Below are positions 21,201 through 31,396 of a stretch of DNA of 31,410 nt, piece by piece. The DNA lies in assembly GCA_900155495.1 (NCBI GenBank), contig FTLJ01000498.1, positions 1 to 31,410 on the forward strand, given 5' to 3'. The notes below the pieces were generated by a model. That model made no database searches. It was not told where the DNA came from and saw nothing but the letters and a program-made list of their open reading frames with translations. Source of the DNA: Porogramme epimiltina. Lineage: Eukaryota > Basidiomycota > Agaricomycetes > Polyporales > Polyporaceae. A program made the translations under genes and the position numbers. Positions within the stretch are counted from its first letter, which is position 1, and each line of letters begins with the position of its first letter.

Positions 21201-24200
21201 CGCGGCGCTATTTGTGGATGGGGCCTGGCGTGCGGCGAATGGGATATCATGGGATATCAGAGAACCAGGCGACGCCGACGTCTAAAGCCTGATCAGCGAC
21301 GACGCCCGAGGGCCGGCCTCGCCTTCTCGAATGCGCCTCGGATTCTACTCGCTGCCTGCCTGCTGCGAGCATCAATGACCTGGCCCCATGCCCGCATGCG
21401 AGGCGAGCGGCGCGAAAGCCTAAATGTACGCACACACACAAAGTTCGGGCGGAGGCTCCTTGGAGGCACGCATCATTGCTAAGGTTGCGCGCGACCCTAG
21501 CGTCCGACCCTAGCGTAGTGCATCACCCTCACCCGTCGCAGCTGTTGCCCCCGGACGGAAGGGGGCCTGGGTCATGTCGCCCCCCCCCCCCCGCCGCCCC
21601 AGAACACACGTCCCCGACTCAGGAGAGGCGCACACCAGATGGCGGGGCGCTGGCCGTCGCGGGTGGACGATCATGCAGACTTCAAGGTTGTATGATAACC
21701 TGATGATGATAGCATGCGTGCCCGCGTCGCGTCGGGGGGAGGCTTCTGCCAGGCTGCTCCGGTATTGTCGGGGCGTACAACCGAGCACCGCACAATTTGG
21801 AAGAACGGTTCAGACGCGCGCACCGTCCGCACGTCCGCGAGCCAGCCTGAGCTGGCCCGCACCGGGACCGCGAGCCTGGCTGAGCGGCCGCGCACACCAG
21901 CCCCCCATCTCCGTCTGATTTCTACAGGTGCGCACGCACGTCCGCGGGCGGGGCGCGTCGCGGGCCGCGGACACACGGATGCGGACGCAGGCGTGGGCGC
22001 GGACGGTTCTGGCGGAAGGCGGGTGGGGACTGCGCCGGTCGGGCCCAGTGCACCGTGACCGTTGCGTCACTGGGACGTCAGGCGCGACCTGCTGCCCCTG
22101 CGTTACTGCGCGACGAAACGCCCCGCGCGGGGGGGGAAGGGGGGCAGCCAGGCTCATCAGTGGGTCAATATCGGGCGCCATCATGTTTCCGCCTAGGCCG
22201 AGCCTCTAGTCAGACACCGGAGGCCGCTGGCCAGCCAGTCGACTGTGGGTCTTGACAGACGGATTGGAGGCTAGGGGCGCGTTTGGCACTCCGCGCGTGC
22301 ACCCGGCGATAGCGGCTGGGCGTGCGCACGCACTGAATTGGGCGAAGGGTGTCGCTAAGTAGTCGACTCGCTGCTACGAATATGGGGCGCGAGGACCGTA
22401 GGGTGGGCAAGCACGATCGAGCATCGGCATCTGCGTGCGGATCGCCGGGGAGGGAGTATCCCTGCCTAGAAAGCTGCCGAGGGTTTGGACCCGATGATGT
22501 CAGACGTAAGGAGGTTAAGCCGGGAGGAAGTGAGACGGCGGTAGCGGACTGGATGATTATCCAAAATGAGATACGAGCTCGTCGGAGTTGGAAAGGAGGA
22601 AAGCGGCGAGAGCTGGGAAGCGTGGTCTGGACCAAGGAAGGTGGCTGGGTTAGCACAGTGGGGGACGAGAGTCGGGGCCGAGAGGCACGCCGGCGAAGGG
22701 AAGGAGCGCGAGCTCAGCGAGGACGCCATGGAAGAACTCGAGAGGGTCGCGTACGGCTAGCAAACCTGAGACACCATGAGGGCGCACGTGGCGGGAGGCT
22801 AAAGGGGCGGGCAGCCACGTGCGGTGGGGAGCCTCGGAGGGCAGGAGGTGGGAGCGTGTGGCACGGTTGAGGAGAGCGGACCCCGAAGGTCAGGGGCATT
22901 GGACGGCACTGGTGCGCGTTCCGCGTCCGGCTGCGCGTTCGGGATTGTTTGGGCCTCGGGGTCGCGAATGCTCGCACCAACTGCCACCGCCGCGGCCACG
23001 GTCGTCGGCCGCTCAGGCTCGTCCTCGACAAGCACTCACACCAGCGCCGCTTCCCCCCGCCGCGATGGGCGGGGTTCAGCCACCGCTACAGCAACAGCGC
23101 TGGCAGCGGCTCCAGCCACGTTGGCTCCCGCGAGAGTGCCCGCTGGACGCGCCCCGCCTCGACGAGTCAAAAATTCAAATCCGCGTTCCCTCATCCGGCC
23201 TTCCCTGACCTCTATCTTTCACCCGTCGTTTCATCTTGCGACCACATCACGCCTGAGTCCCTCCTCGTCGCCAACACTCCATTCCGAATCCAGGCGCCTT
23301 CGCCCACTCCCGCGGCCGACCTCCACACACCCTCCGGCCCTAACTTCTAGCCTCTTTCGGCCGCTTTAGCTTAGGCTCCTCCCTTTTCTGGCTAACCGCC
23401 AGGCCCAAAGTTCGTGGCGTCGTCCTGGGTCGTTGACTGGTCCTCTGTGAGCCTCGAGAGAACGTCTACCCGCGCTTGGGCCCCGCCCGAGCCGTCGCTT
23501 CGCCCGCACTCCACGTTCCACGGTCCGTCGTCCTCCGCAACAGAGCGCCGACTGCGCCTTGCAGCAGGCTGCAACCGACCGAACGCCAACCGCGGTCCCT
23601 TCTTGGCCGTGGCAGCGCCAGCGCGTGTCGGGCGGCAGCCACGGGTCACTGGTGACTGGCCTCTAGTGACGCACGTACTCCCGTTTTGAGCCCAAGTCCC
23701 CGAGCCCAGGTCTCTCTCCCATTATTGAGACGGCCGCCCAAATCCGGCACAGCTCGGAACACGCGGTGATGCACTCCGCTGCATCGCGCCCCGCGCGCTG
23801 CGGTCCGTCTGGCCACCGCCCTGCTATCCTCCCATCCGCCCGCGATGCGTCAGCCCAGGAACAGCGGGAACCACAATCCCATAGCCTGCGAGCCGCGACG
23901 TGTCCCGTCACCCGATTCACCCTTCTTGCTTTGATTCGAGGCGGAAGGCTATGAGGTAATCAGCGTTTGGTCTCCAGCGCCCCGCGCCACGCTGGCCAAC
24001 ATGTTCCACCAAAGTTACAGCAACACACTCCCTCGTCTAGGCCGATCCGCCCCCAGGAGTAACCGTGGGTACATCCGTCCCGCGGCACGGCGAATGGTAG
24101 GCGGGCCGGAGCGTCGCCGTAATTGGGGCCAGCTCGCCTCCGAGCGGTACCATGGTACTGAAACGCGTTCCGGACAACCTACCAAGTCCAGTCTCTGGGG

Positions 24201-24314
24201 ACCCAGGACGCCTTTGACCCTGAGCGCCGGTGGCCCTCGCCTCTACGGGGGCCCGACCGATCGTCCGATCTACGAACCAAAGCGAATATTACAGTGATGA
24301 TGTGGATGGTTACA

Positions 24315-24320
24315 TATAAA
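24315..24320 (+). promoter_or_regulatory. Candidate TATA box of the Zn2Cys6 gene
   Basis: TATAAA (within ACATATAAAGCC) lies 175 bp upstream of the ATG at 24495 and is followed by a C/T-rich stretch typical of fungal leaders. Confidence 0.5.
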
Positions 24321-24494
24321 GCCTCCGCCACGGTCCTCCGGCTCCCCAACACCGCGACCGCACCTGCACCACATCGTCTTTTGTCTCTTTTCTCTGGCTC
24401 GAGGCCTGCTTTGACCTATCACTATTAATACGAGCCCCAGTGGTCCGCGACACTCTCCACCACCCCCCCCCCACCACAACTAATCATCCTCCAC

Positions 24495-24934
24495 ATGGAT
24501 CCTCGCGTAAGCTCTTTCACAATGCCCGGTTTGGCAACTTCAACGAACTAATCCCTGATTGCGCTCCACATGAATCTAGTACCAGCAGTACTCCGCCAGC
24601 GGCCGCAATGACGACTCGGATGGGGAGAACTATACTCCCCGCACCCCTCGCCGCACGCCCATGGCGTGCACGTTCTGCCGCGGTATGTGGGCGGACATTG
24701 CGCGCTCCGCGCGACCTGTTGTGAAGAATGACTGGCTCACCCGCCCTCGCCCCGTTCCAGGCCGCAAGCTCAAGTGCGACGGGCGACCCATTTGCGCGAA
24801 CTGCAACCGCCGCGGCCTCGCGTGCGCCTACGTGCCTGTGTACGTCGCGCCCCGCTGCTGCCGCCGCCCGCATCGCGCGCCCACACGCGCTAACCTACTT
24901 CCGTCCCGCATTCAGGTCCGCGCAGAAGCCGTGA
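24495..24934 (+). CDS. Very short Zn2Cys6 binuclear-cluster protein (70 aa as modelled)
   Basis: Four exons: 24495-24506 (12 nt), 24580-24682, 24761-24839 and 24916-24934. The product starts MDPRYQQYSASGRNDDSD. After a basic YTPRTPRRTPMA segment it carries a complete zinc cluster: C34-x2-C37-x6-C44-x5-C50-x2-C53-x6-C60, with RGRKLKCDGRP in the DNA-recognition loop. These are the fungal Gal4-type transcription factor ligands. The chain then ends AYVPVSAQKP, without the dimerisation coil or middle homology region of ordinary factors. The two introns flanking the cluster exon interrupt the domain exactly and restore it, so the N-terminal part is secure. The end is less certain: another acceptor or donor choice would enter the frame VRAEAVKRRNKLPEVKARR and lengthen the protein. 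A nuclear DNA-binding role is expected from the domain; targets are unknown. Confidence 0.8.
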
Positions 24935-26774
24935 AGCGGCGCAACAAGCTCCCGGAGGTCAAGGCGAGGCGCATTGCTCGATGCGGGCGAGCGCGCCGCG
25001 GACGCGCTCAGCCACACCCCTCCAACGCCCCGCGCGGCGACGATCTAGGTCGCATCGCCAAGCACGCGCAATTCCGCCCGCCTCCAAACCACACAATATT
25101 CGTTCCCCCAGCGCCGGCGCGCCCCGTTCTCGACTCTCGATCATCGCCTCTCTCTCCCACTCTATCTCTCCGTCCTGCATCATAAGACTCTCGCCTGCAC
25201 CTCTGTTGTCTCACCCTTTCGTCTTGCTCTCGCTCTTCCTGGATACGTCTCCGCTGCGGATCCTTTCTCCGTTAGTCCCGCAGTCGCAAACCAGAAATGG
25301 GCGCGGCCGGGCGCTCCCTCTCCCCTGCTCTCCTGTAGCTGTAGTTTTCGTGTGTCTAGATCCGCTCATCTCTCTACCCCTTCCGTCCTGCCACGCCTCC
25401 TCGCTTTACTAATGCACAGCTCCCCTACTACACACGCGTTAATAGTGTTCTTGTTGACTCCACCCCGTTACTCACCGCCACACCTAGTGTACACCTTGTA
25501 TAGTCCGTAATCGCTCCTCCACAACGGGCGTGCTAGTCTGCATATTTTACCGAATATATATTTACGCGCTCTGAGACGCACCTGTTATTGCTCATTGTCT
25601 ACCACATTCGTGTTCGCGAGATCTTGGATCGGCATGTGTGTGAATCAGCGGGACTGAAGAACCCACGGAAGGCACGCTAGTCCGACAACGCGGACTCGGA
25701 CCGTCCGGACAAACGCGCAAATCGCTCCCGCCCTCGAGCATCTCCCCCATCTCCCCAGCTCATTAGGTTCGCAAGATCCGAGCGACCCCGTCCCGCGCTG
25801 TATCTCGTCCATCTCGTCCGCGCTCCCACCCACAGACCGCGCTGCCGAGCGCACCACGCGCGCGCGCACGCCGCGTCATACGCTGTCATCGCACGTCGAG
25901 GTGGGTGCGCAGAGATGCGCGCCCGCGACGAGGCCCCCGAGTCCGAGCGCGGACGGCGGCGACGCCCGCGCGGGGCCACCTCCGCAGACACGCACGTATA
26001 CGGCAATCACATGTCCCCCGCGCGACGGGCCCGAGAGGGCGCGGCGTGCTGGTGGGCGCGCGGCGGGCTGTGAAATTGCCTTCAACGCTGCCACACCATA
26101 CGCTGCTGCGAGTACGGCAGCTACGTGAGCTGTACGGCAGGACGCGGGCCTGGGGGGCGGGCGGGGCCCTCCCGCGGCGCTGCGCGTCGCAGCGTTGTCG
26201 TGCCGCGACGCGCGAGTGCGGGGCTCGAGCTTCCTCGGACGCGTCGTGGCGCTCGATCCGCGGCCTTCGACGATCGAGTCCGCGATCGCGAGACTCTCGG
26301 GGTACGCGAGACGCGCGCGACGACGCGGCGTCGGGCTCGGCCGTGGCCTTGGCCTGGTGCGCGTCGCAGTCCTTCTGGGGCGTGTGGCCCGGCCGCAGGG
26401 GGCGTTCTCGTGTGTATGTGCGCGGGCGGCGAAGGCAGTTTGGAACGTGTAGGTAATAACGATCATAGCCCGCGGTCGTAGTGTACACAGCTCGCGCCGC
26501 CTTCTGAGTTCTGAGCTCGGACTTCCCAGCCGCGCTGGCGTCCACCGTAGCGTACCGCACCCGCGACGGACGCCTCACGCCTCGCTCCCCGCATCCCGCG
26601 CCCCGCTCCCCACGTTTCTCATCTCGCGCCTCGCACCCCGCGCCTCGACCGTCGGCGCGACGGCGTCGACAGCGGCAAGGTGCGCCTCGCCCAGGTCCAA
26701 ACACACGCACAAGCCCTCCCCAGCATCCGGGCGGTACGCCAAATTGGCCGCACCGCTGCCTCCGTCTGCCACGC
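24935..26774. other. Spacer between Zn2Cys6 gene and arrestin gene
   Basis: The left part (about 25.1-25.6 kb) is T/C-rich with a T/A-richer patch near 25540-25570 (TTTTACCGAATATATATTTACG). It could be the 3' end of the zinc-cluster transcript. The rest is GC-rich, with overlapping open frames of high Arg/Ala content on both strands, typical of non-coding GC-rich DNA. No gene is called. Confidence 0.45.
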
Positions 26775-28938
26775 TCACTGGAACCCGTGGTGCATCAGGA
26801 ACCTGTTGCGACAGATCTCCGCTGATTAGCATCCCCCTTCTCTCCCCGATCCGCCATCTGGGCCCGCCTCCCCGCGCGCGGGATGCCGCGCCCGCGGCGG
26901 TGCAAGTGCAATAGCAATAGCCACAGCGCGCCCTGCGCAGCGCGGGGGATCGCGGTGCCCCGCGCACGCGCAGGGCCTCGCCCGCGCGCGGGCGAGCTAG
27001 CGTGGGGCGCGCGGCGGAGGTGCCAGACAAGGCGTCGGGTACATAGGACGCGGGGACACACGCACCTCTGGTTTCCATTCTCCAGGAAGCCGGCCGTCGT
27101 GTTGTAGTCGCCCTCGCTGCGGGGCGCGTAGCCGGGCGGGCCAGCGTGCGACGTGCGCGGGAGGACGCCGGGAGCGTTCACGCTCGCGATCGTGACCGGC
27201 TCGAGCAGGAGCGGGTCGTCCCCGGTCTGCCCGGGCGCAGGCGCGAACCCGGGCGTCTTGAAGTTGAGCAGCACGAGGAAGTACTGCAGCGCAAGGGGTT
27301 CGGTCGTGGCGCATCAGCGGCGCCGCAGGTGCAGGTCGTGTGCGCGCGGTGCGTCATCGAGGCGTTAGGTCGGGTTCCGGTTCGTTCGGTGGCCGAGCAC
27401 GTTGGCCGGCAGTATAGACACCGGACGAGAATTTGGGCGTTCGGAGTCGCGCCGAAGGCGATGTGAGCGGAACAGTGAGGGTGTGCACACGGCGAAGGGG
27501 GTCGGCCACGATGCGATAATCATGAAACAAATTAGCTCATGTTAGTGACTGGACAGGATTTACAACATGTGGAAGTCATGATGCCCGGAAGGGAGGTGGG
27601 ACGGGGACTCACCCGGACGGAGAAGCGCGGGAAGACGAACCCCAATTTGAGCGACTTCTTGACTTCAAGCTCCCCGCTCAGGACGCGGATGCCTGGCTCC
27701 GTCGCGCCCTCGCTAGATGCCCAGAAAAATGCACCGCCGAACCGCTCCGCGAATGAGTTGTTGCTCCGCCCGCTGTCGATGTCATCTTGTGTGGCATGGG
27801 ACCCGACCAGGCGTACACGGGCGAGCTGCACGCGGGCAGCGGATGGTTTTGACAGCAGATCAAGAGCCTGCTCATCCGCGCATTTGATCGTCAAGGAGAG
27901 GGGGATGGGGCTCCCAAGCGCGTAGGATAGCTACAAATGCCATCAGCCGTAACCCAACAAGACAGACGGGCGGAGTTGAAAGCTCTTACAGGGGTCGCCA
28001 CAGCAAGCTGATACAAAACGAGGATGAGCTTAATGCGCTGCGCGGAGCGAGATAGATTACATACTGTGCACTCCACCTCGACCTTGCGAGTGTCAAAGAC
28101 AGTGCCTGTAACTTTCACTGGATGTAAGACTTTCCAGCCTTCGGGGTCTCCTTCCGGTCCGATCACGGGCGTGCCTTCTGCGTACGCAAGCTGACGGAGA
28201 GGTGAAGGGACGCCAGCCCGAATCACCGGCACATACCCAAAGCTAGTGCCTAGCCTATGGAATAATATGTGTGTACATTCGAGCCGACGCCGGTGAAGTC
28301 AACTCACGCTGAGTTGACTCTAAACGACCCCTTCTTGACATTCACCGTGAGCTTGTAGTCCATGTATGCCGGGCTAGCTCGCTCCGAGAAGCTCGGCGGC
28401 AACGGGTACACCTGAACCGGTTGCTTGCCTTTCCCTTTCTCGGGTACGGTAGTCTCCGTCGGGAGCGTGATTGAGAACGGAAAGGTCTGTTTCCCCGCAC
28501 GCTTCGTCGTGGAGCTCTTAGAGTTCCACAGCTCGTGGCATAGATCGAGAAACCGGATTTCGTCTTGTCCTACGGCAGTCACACCCGCGGTGACCTAAGC
28601 GGAGCGTGTAAAGTTAAAATGGCATGGGTAAACGGTCGTAAGGTGGACGTACTCACCGAGACCAGTATCGCCTTCGCCCCCTCCGCCTTATCAAAGTCGA
28701 CCTCCACCGTGCCCGCGACGGTGTCCTTGTCGAAGAAGAGAGGGAGTTGTTTGCCGGATATTGACCGGCTCTTCACCTTCAGCCAAAGCCACGGTCTGCT
28801 CTTGAGATCCTCCAACTGGTATTGGTGCTCCACCAGCTCATTCTGTGCTCGAGCCGCCGAGTATCCGGGCAGCTCCGGATCGGCGTCAGCTGGTGGTGGA
28901 GGCGTTGAGGGTCGATCTGCAGCAAGCTTTGTGTCCAT
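26775..28938 (-). CDS. Arrestin-fold protein, ART-type ubiquitin-ligase adaptor candidate
   Basis: Seven exons on the minus strand: 28938-28657, 28594-28308, 28242-28065, 28007-27990 (18 nt), 27930-27613, 27283-27066 and 26802-26775; 442 residues. The arrestin N-terminal sandwich shows in KDTVAGTVEVDFDKAEGAKA, DLCHELWNSKS, KQTFPFSITLPTET and MDYKLTVNVKKGSFRVN. The C-terminal sandwich shows in LSYALGSPIPLSLTI, VQLARVRLVG and KKSLKLGFVFPRFSVRYFLV. Two WW-binding-like motifs are present: LPGY at 23-26 and PPGY at 410-413. Fungal arrestin-related proteins use such PY motifs to bring the Rsp5/Nedd4 ligase to plasma-membrane transporters, so that role is likely here but inferred. The microexon encodes LAVATP and was chosen because it rejoins VECT to LSYALG without a stop. 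The last join, to a 28-nt exon ending MHHGFQ across a 263-nt intron, is the weakest; exons 1-6 are solid. Confidence 0.9.
26977..26996. repeat. Perfect 20-bp GC palindrome in the last arrestin intron
   Basis: CTCGCCCGCGCGCGGGCGAG is its own reverse complement. It lies inside the 263-nt intron proposed before the final arrestin exon and would form a stable hairpin in RNA or a cruciform in DNA. Confidence 0.75.
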
Positions 28939-29814
28939 GAGTAGAGTCCAATCCGAGAGGTGGCGTAGTGCGAGAAAGGAGGAAGGTTATGGGATAGTGG
29001 TCAGCGTAGGAGGAGACCTGCGGGGTGTGGCCGCGAACGGACCGTAGTGTGGGTATACTTCCAGTCCAAGCTGTCTGGGCGGTGATGATAGACTTCAAGA
29101 GGTCAGGCACGGATCTCCCTCGGTGTCCTGAGGGGTAGCGGTCGGCAGGAACCACAAGGTTCAGCTGGGCGCCGAGTCGGCGGCGGCGTGCGTGCATATC
29201 GTTATCCTTGAACTGGAGGCGTCGACGAACAGCGTAGCCCACGGGCACTGTGAGAACGCACCAATTCAAAGTCGAGTCCCATGTCACCTCTAGCAGATGC
29301 TTCCCATGTGAGCGGGAAGCGGGCGTTCTAAGGGCCAAGGAGGACGCATGACTAGTTGCGATGGAATATAGGGTTGAAGTAAGGTGTACATAGTAGAGTT
29401 ACAACAGTTCGAAGTGGTGACGAAGAAAAGCCTCGGGCGTTAGTCAACTACCATCCTGGAAGCTGATGTCACCTCGGCTAACTAAACTCGATAAGACCCG
29501 GAAACGCCTCTGAAGTGAGGCGTATACCTCAGCTGCATTATATAAACGCATGCGGGCATGGGTTTACAGAGGTCATTCAAGGAGCTCCGTCCGTTGAGCA
29601 TTTGGAAGCAAGGATCGGAGTGCATGGGCGCCTAATCTTGCATGTGAAGGCGGGTGCGTTGAAAGCCGGACCGGGACCGGCCTCTCGCCCCCGACGCCCC
29701 CCGCGGGGTGGCAGACGCTAGCGTCGGCTCTCCATAACGGCCTTGACCTGACCTCCTCCTTACGCTCCTTTCCATCCACCCCCGCATTCTGTCCTTCACC
29801 GCTCGCTATTCAAG
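28939..29814. promoter_or_regulatory. Shared divergent promoter region, arrestin / carrier
   Basis: About 880 bp lie between the two outward-facing start codons. The carrier side has a good TATA box at 29539 and then a C/T-rich leader. The arrestin side shows no clear TATA. A 150-codon minus frame (28886-29338) overlaps the arrestin start and has no domain character, so it is not called. Confidence 0.5.
29539..29546 (+). promoter_or_regulatory. Candidate TATA box of the carrier gene
   Basis: TATATAAA lies 269 bp upstream of the ATG at 29815. Sequence and distance both suit a fungal core promoter with a leader of roughly 240 nt. Confidence 0.5.
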
Positions 29815-31362
29815 ATGCCAAAACCAACACAACTTACGCCGTTCGGTTATGCGTTGGCAGGAGCGTTGGGAGGGTGTTTCAGCAATGCGTAAGTCCACAC
29901 TTTCTCTTGAAGTGCTGCCGTGCACTTGGAAACGCTCTAGGGGGGATTATAGGCTGTGGGCATAGAAGGAACGCTGAGGAATGTCTTTCTGGTCGCGGAC
30001 ACGTCGTGTCCGGAGCACAACTACTCTTCAATCACCCCATTCAACCATGACCAGTCCTTGAGGTCCTTATCCTTGGGTTACCCTTTTCGCACACCTCGGA
30101 GAGGCTTCAATGAGACACAACAATGGATGAGCATGGTTACCGTACTCATACATGGATTATGCATAGTCAATGACCGACTCAAGGCATAGAAACCCATACT
30201 AATCATACTTTGCACCCGCAGGGTAGTATATCCTCTAGATATGTATGTTCTCTGTAACATATGCCACTATGCCACCAGTTAACATGGGCAACAGTGTTAA
30301 GACACGCATCCAGGCATCAACGGGCGAAGGCCGTGAAAAATTAAGCTTAGTTAGCGTCATACTACGCATCCTCCGCGAGGACGGGTTCGCGGGATACTAC
30401 AGGGGCTTCATGGCGACGATGATTAACACCTTCTCCATGCGTACGTTTCCCCCTCCACCTCCGCCTCTCGCACGTCTCTGACCCCATCCCACCGCTCGCA
30501 GAATACGCCTACTTCTTCTTCTACTCCTTCGTCCGCACGTCCTACATCAAACGCCTCGCCGCGCGGCGCCCCGCGGGCAGCCCCGCCCCGCCGCTCAGCA
30601 CGGCCGCGGAGCTCGTGCTCGGCGCCGTCGCGGGCGCGCTCGCGCAGATCTTCACCATCCCCGTGTCCGTCATCGCGACGCGCCAGCAGATCGGGCGCTC
30701 GCTCGACCGCCCCGCGCGCCGCTCCCCCTCGCCCAAGGGCAAGGGCAAAGCCACGGACCTCGGCGCCGCGGAGGCGGGCTTGGGTGGGCAAAAGGATGCG
30801 GCGGAGAAAGTGCAGGAGCAGGAGGACGCGTACGACGACAGCTTCCTGGGTGTCGCGCGCGAGATCATCGCGGAGGAGGGCGTCGGCGGGCTCTGGCTGG
30901 GCATCAAGCCCGGGCTCGTGCTCACCGTGAACCCCGCGATCACGTACGGGCTCTTCGAGCGCGTCAAGAGCATGACGCTCCTCGCGCGCGGCGAGACGGA
31001 CCCGCGCGCGAAGCTGAGCCCGTGGATGGCGTTCACCGTAGGCGCGCTGAGCAAGGCCCTCGCCACTGTCGTGCGTGTTTCTCTTTCCCCCCTCCCCCTG
31101 TCGGAGTGGTTGGGTCTTTTTGGGTGAGATCTTGAACCGCGGCGTGGACACACACAGGTCACATATCCGTACATCATGGCGAAGGTGCGCATCCAGGCGC
31201 GCTCGGCGGACATCGACGACGCGGAGGCGGAGCATGCGCCGCCCCCGCGGCACAGCAAGCCGCACCACCAGGCGGGCCACGGGCACGGGCACGTCGGCGC
31301 GCTCACCGTGCTCGAGCGCGTGTGGCGGCGGAAGGGCTTCCTCGGCTGGTATCAGGTGCGTA

Positions 31363-31396
<34 letters not shown>

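Larger units (their letters stand above)
18250..24494. other. 6.2-kb gene-poor stretch
   Basis: I read both strands and found no chain of exons, no transposase, reverse transcriptase or integrase motif, and no tRNA-like T-arm. Composition changes along it: about 18.5-20.1 kb is closer to balanced, while 20.3-23.0 kb is GC-rich. Small local repeats are present: GGGATATCAT/GGGATATCAG in tandem at 21241-21260, CGACCCTAGCGT twice at 21492-21516, and a run of C at about 21580. The last about 180 bp form the promoter and leader of the zinc-cluster gene (TATAAA at 24315). Old, decayed mobile DNA or non-coding transcription units cannot be excluded. Confidence 0.45.

Noticed and set aside
27340..27370. 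CVIEA-like peptide end, considered as a prenylated pheromone precursor
   Set aside because: The frame continues past this point and the ending is not CaaX before a stop. It lies in an arrestin intron.
29956..30189. 77-codon plus-strand frame beginning MGIEGTLRNVF
   Set aside because: It lies inside carrier intron 1. I found no family likeness, and the carrier reading needs this stretch removed.
30423..31292. Minus-strand frames of 289 and 254 codons over the carrier
   Set aside because: Both are antisense shadows of the GC-rich carrier exons 4 and 5.
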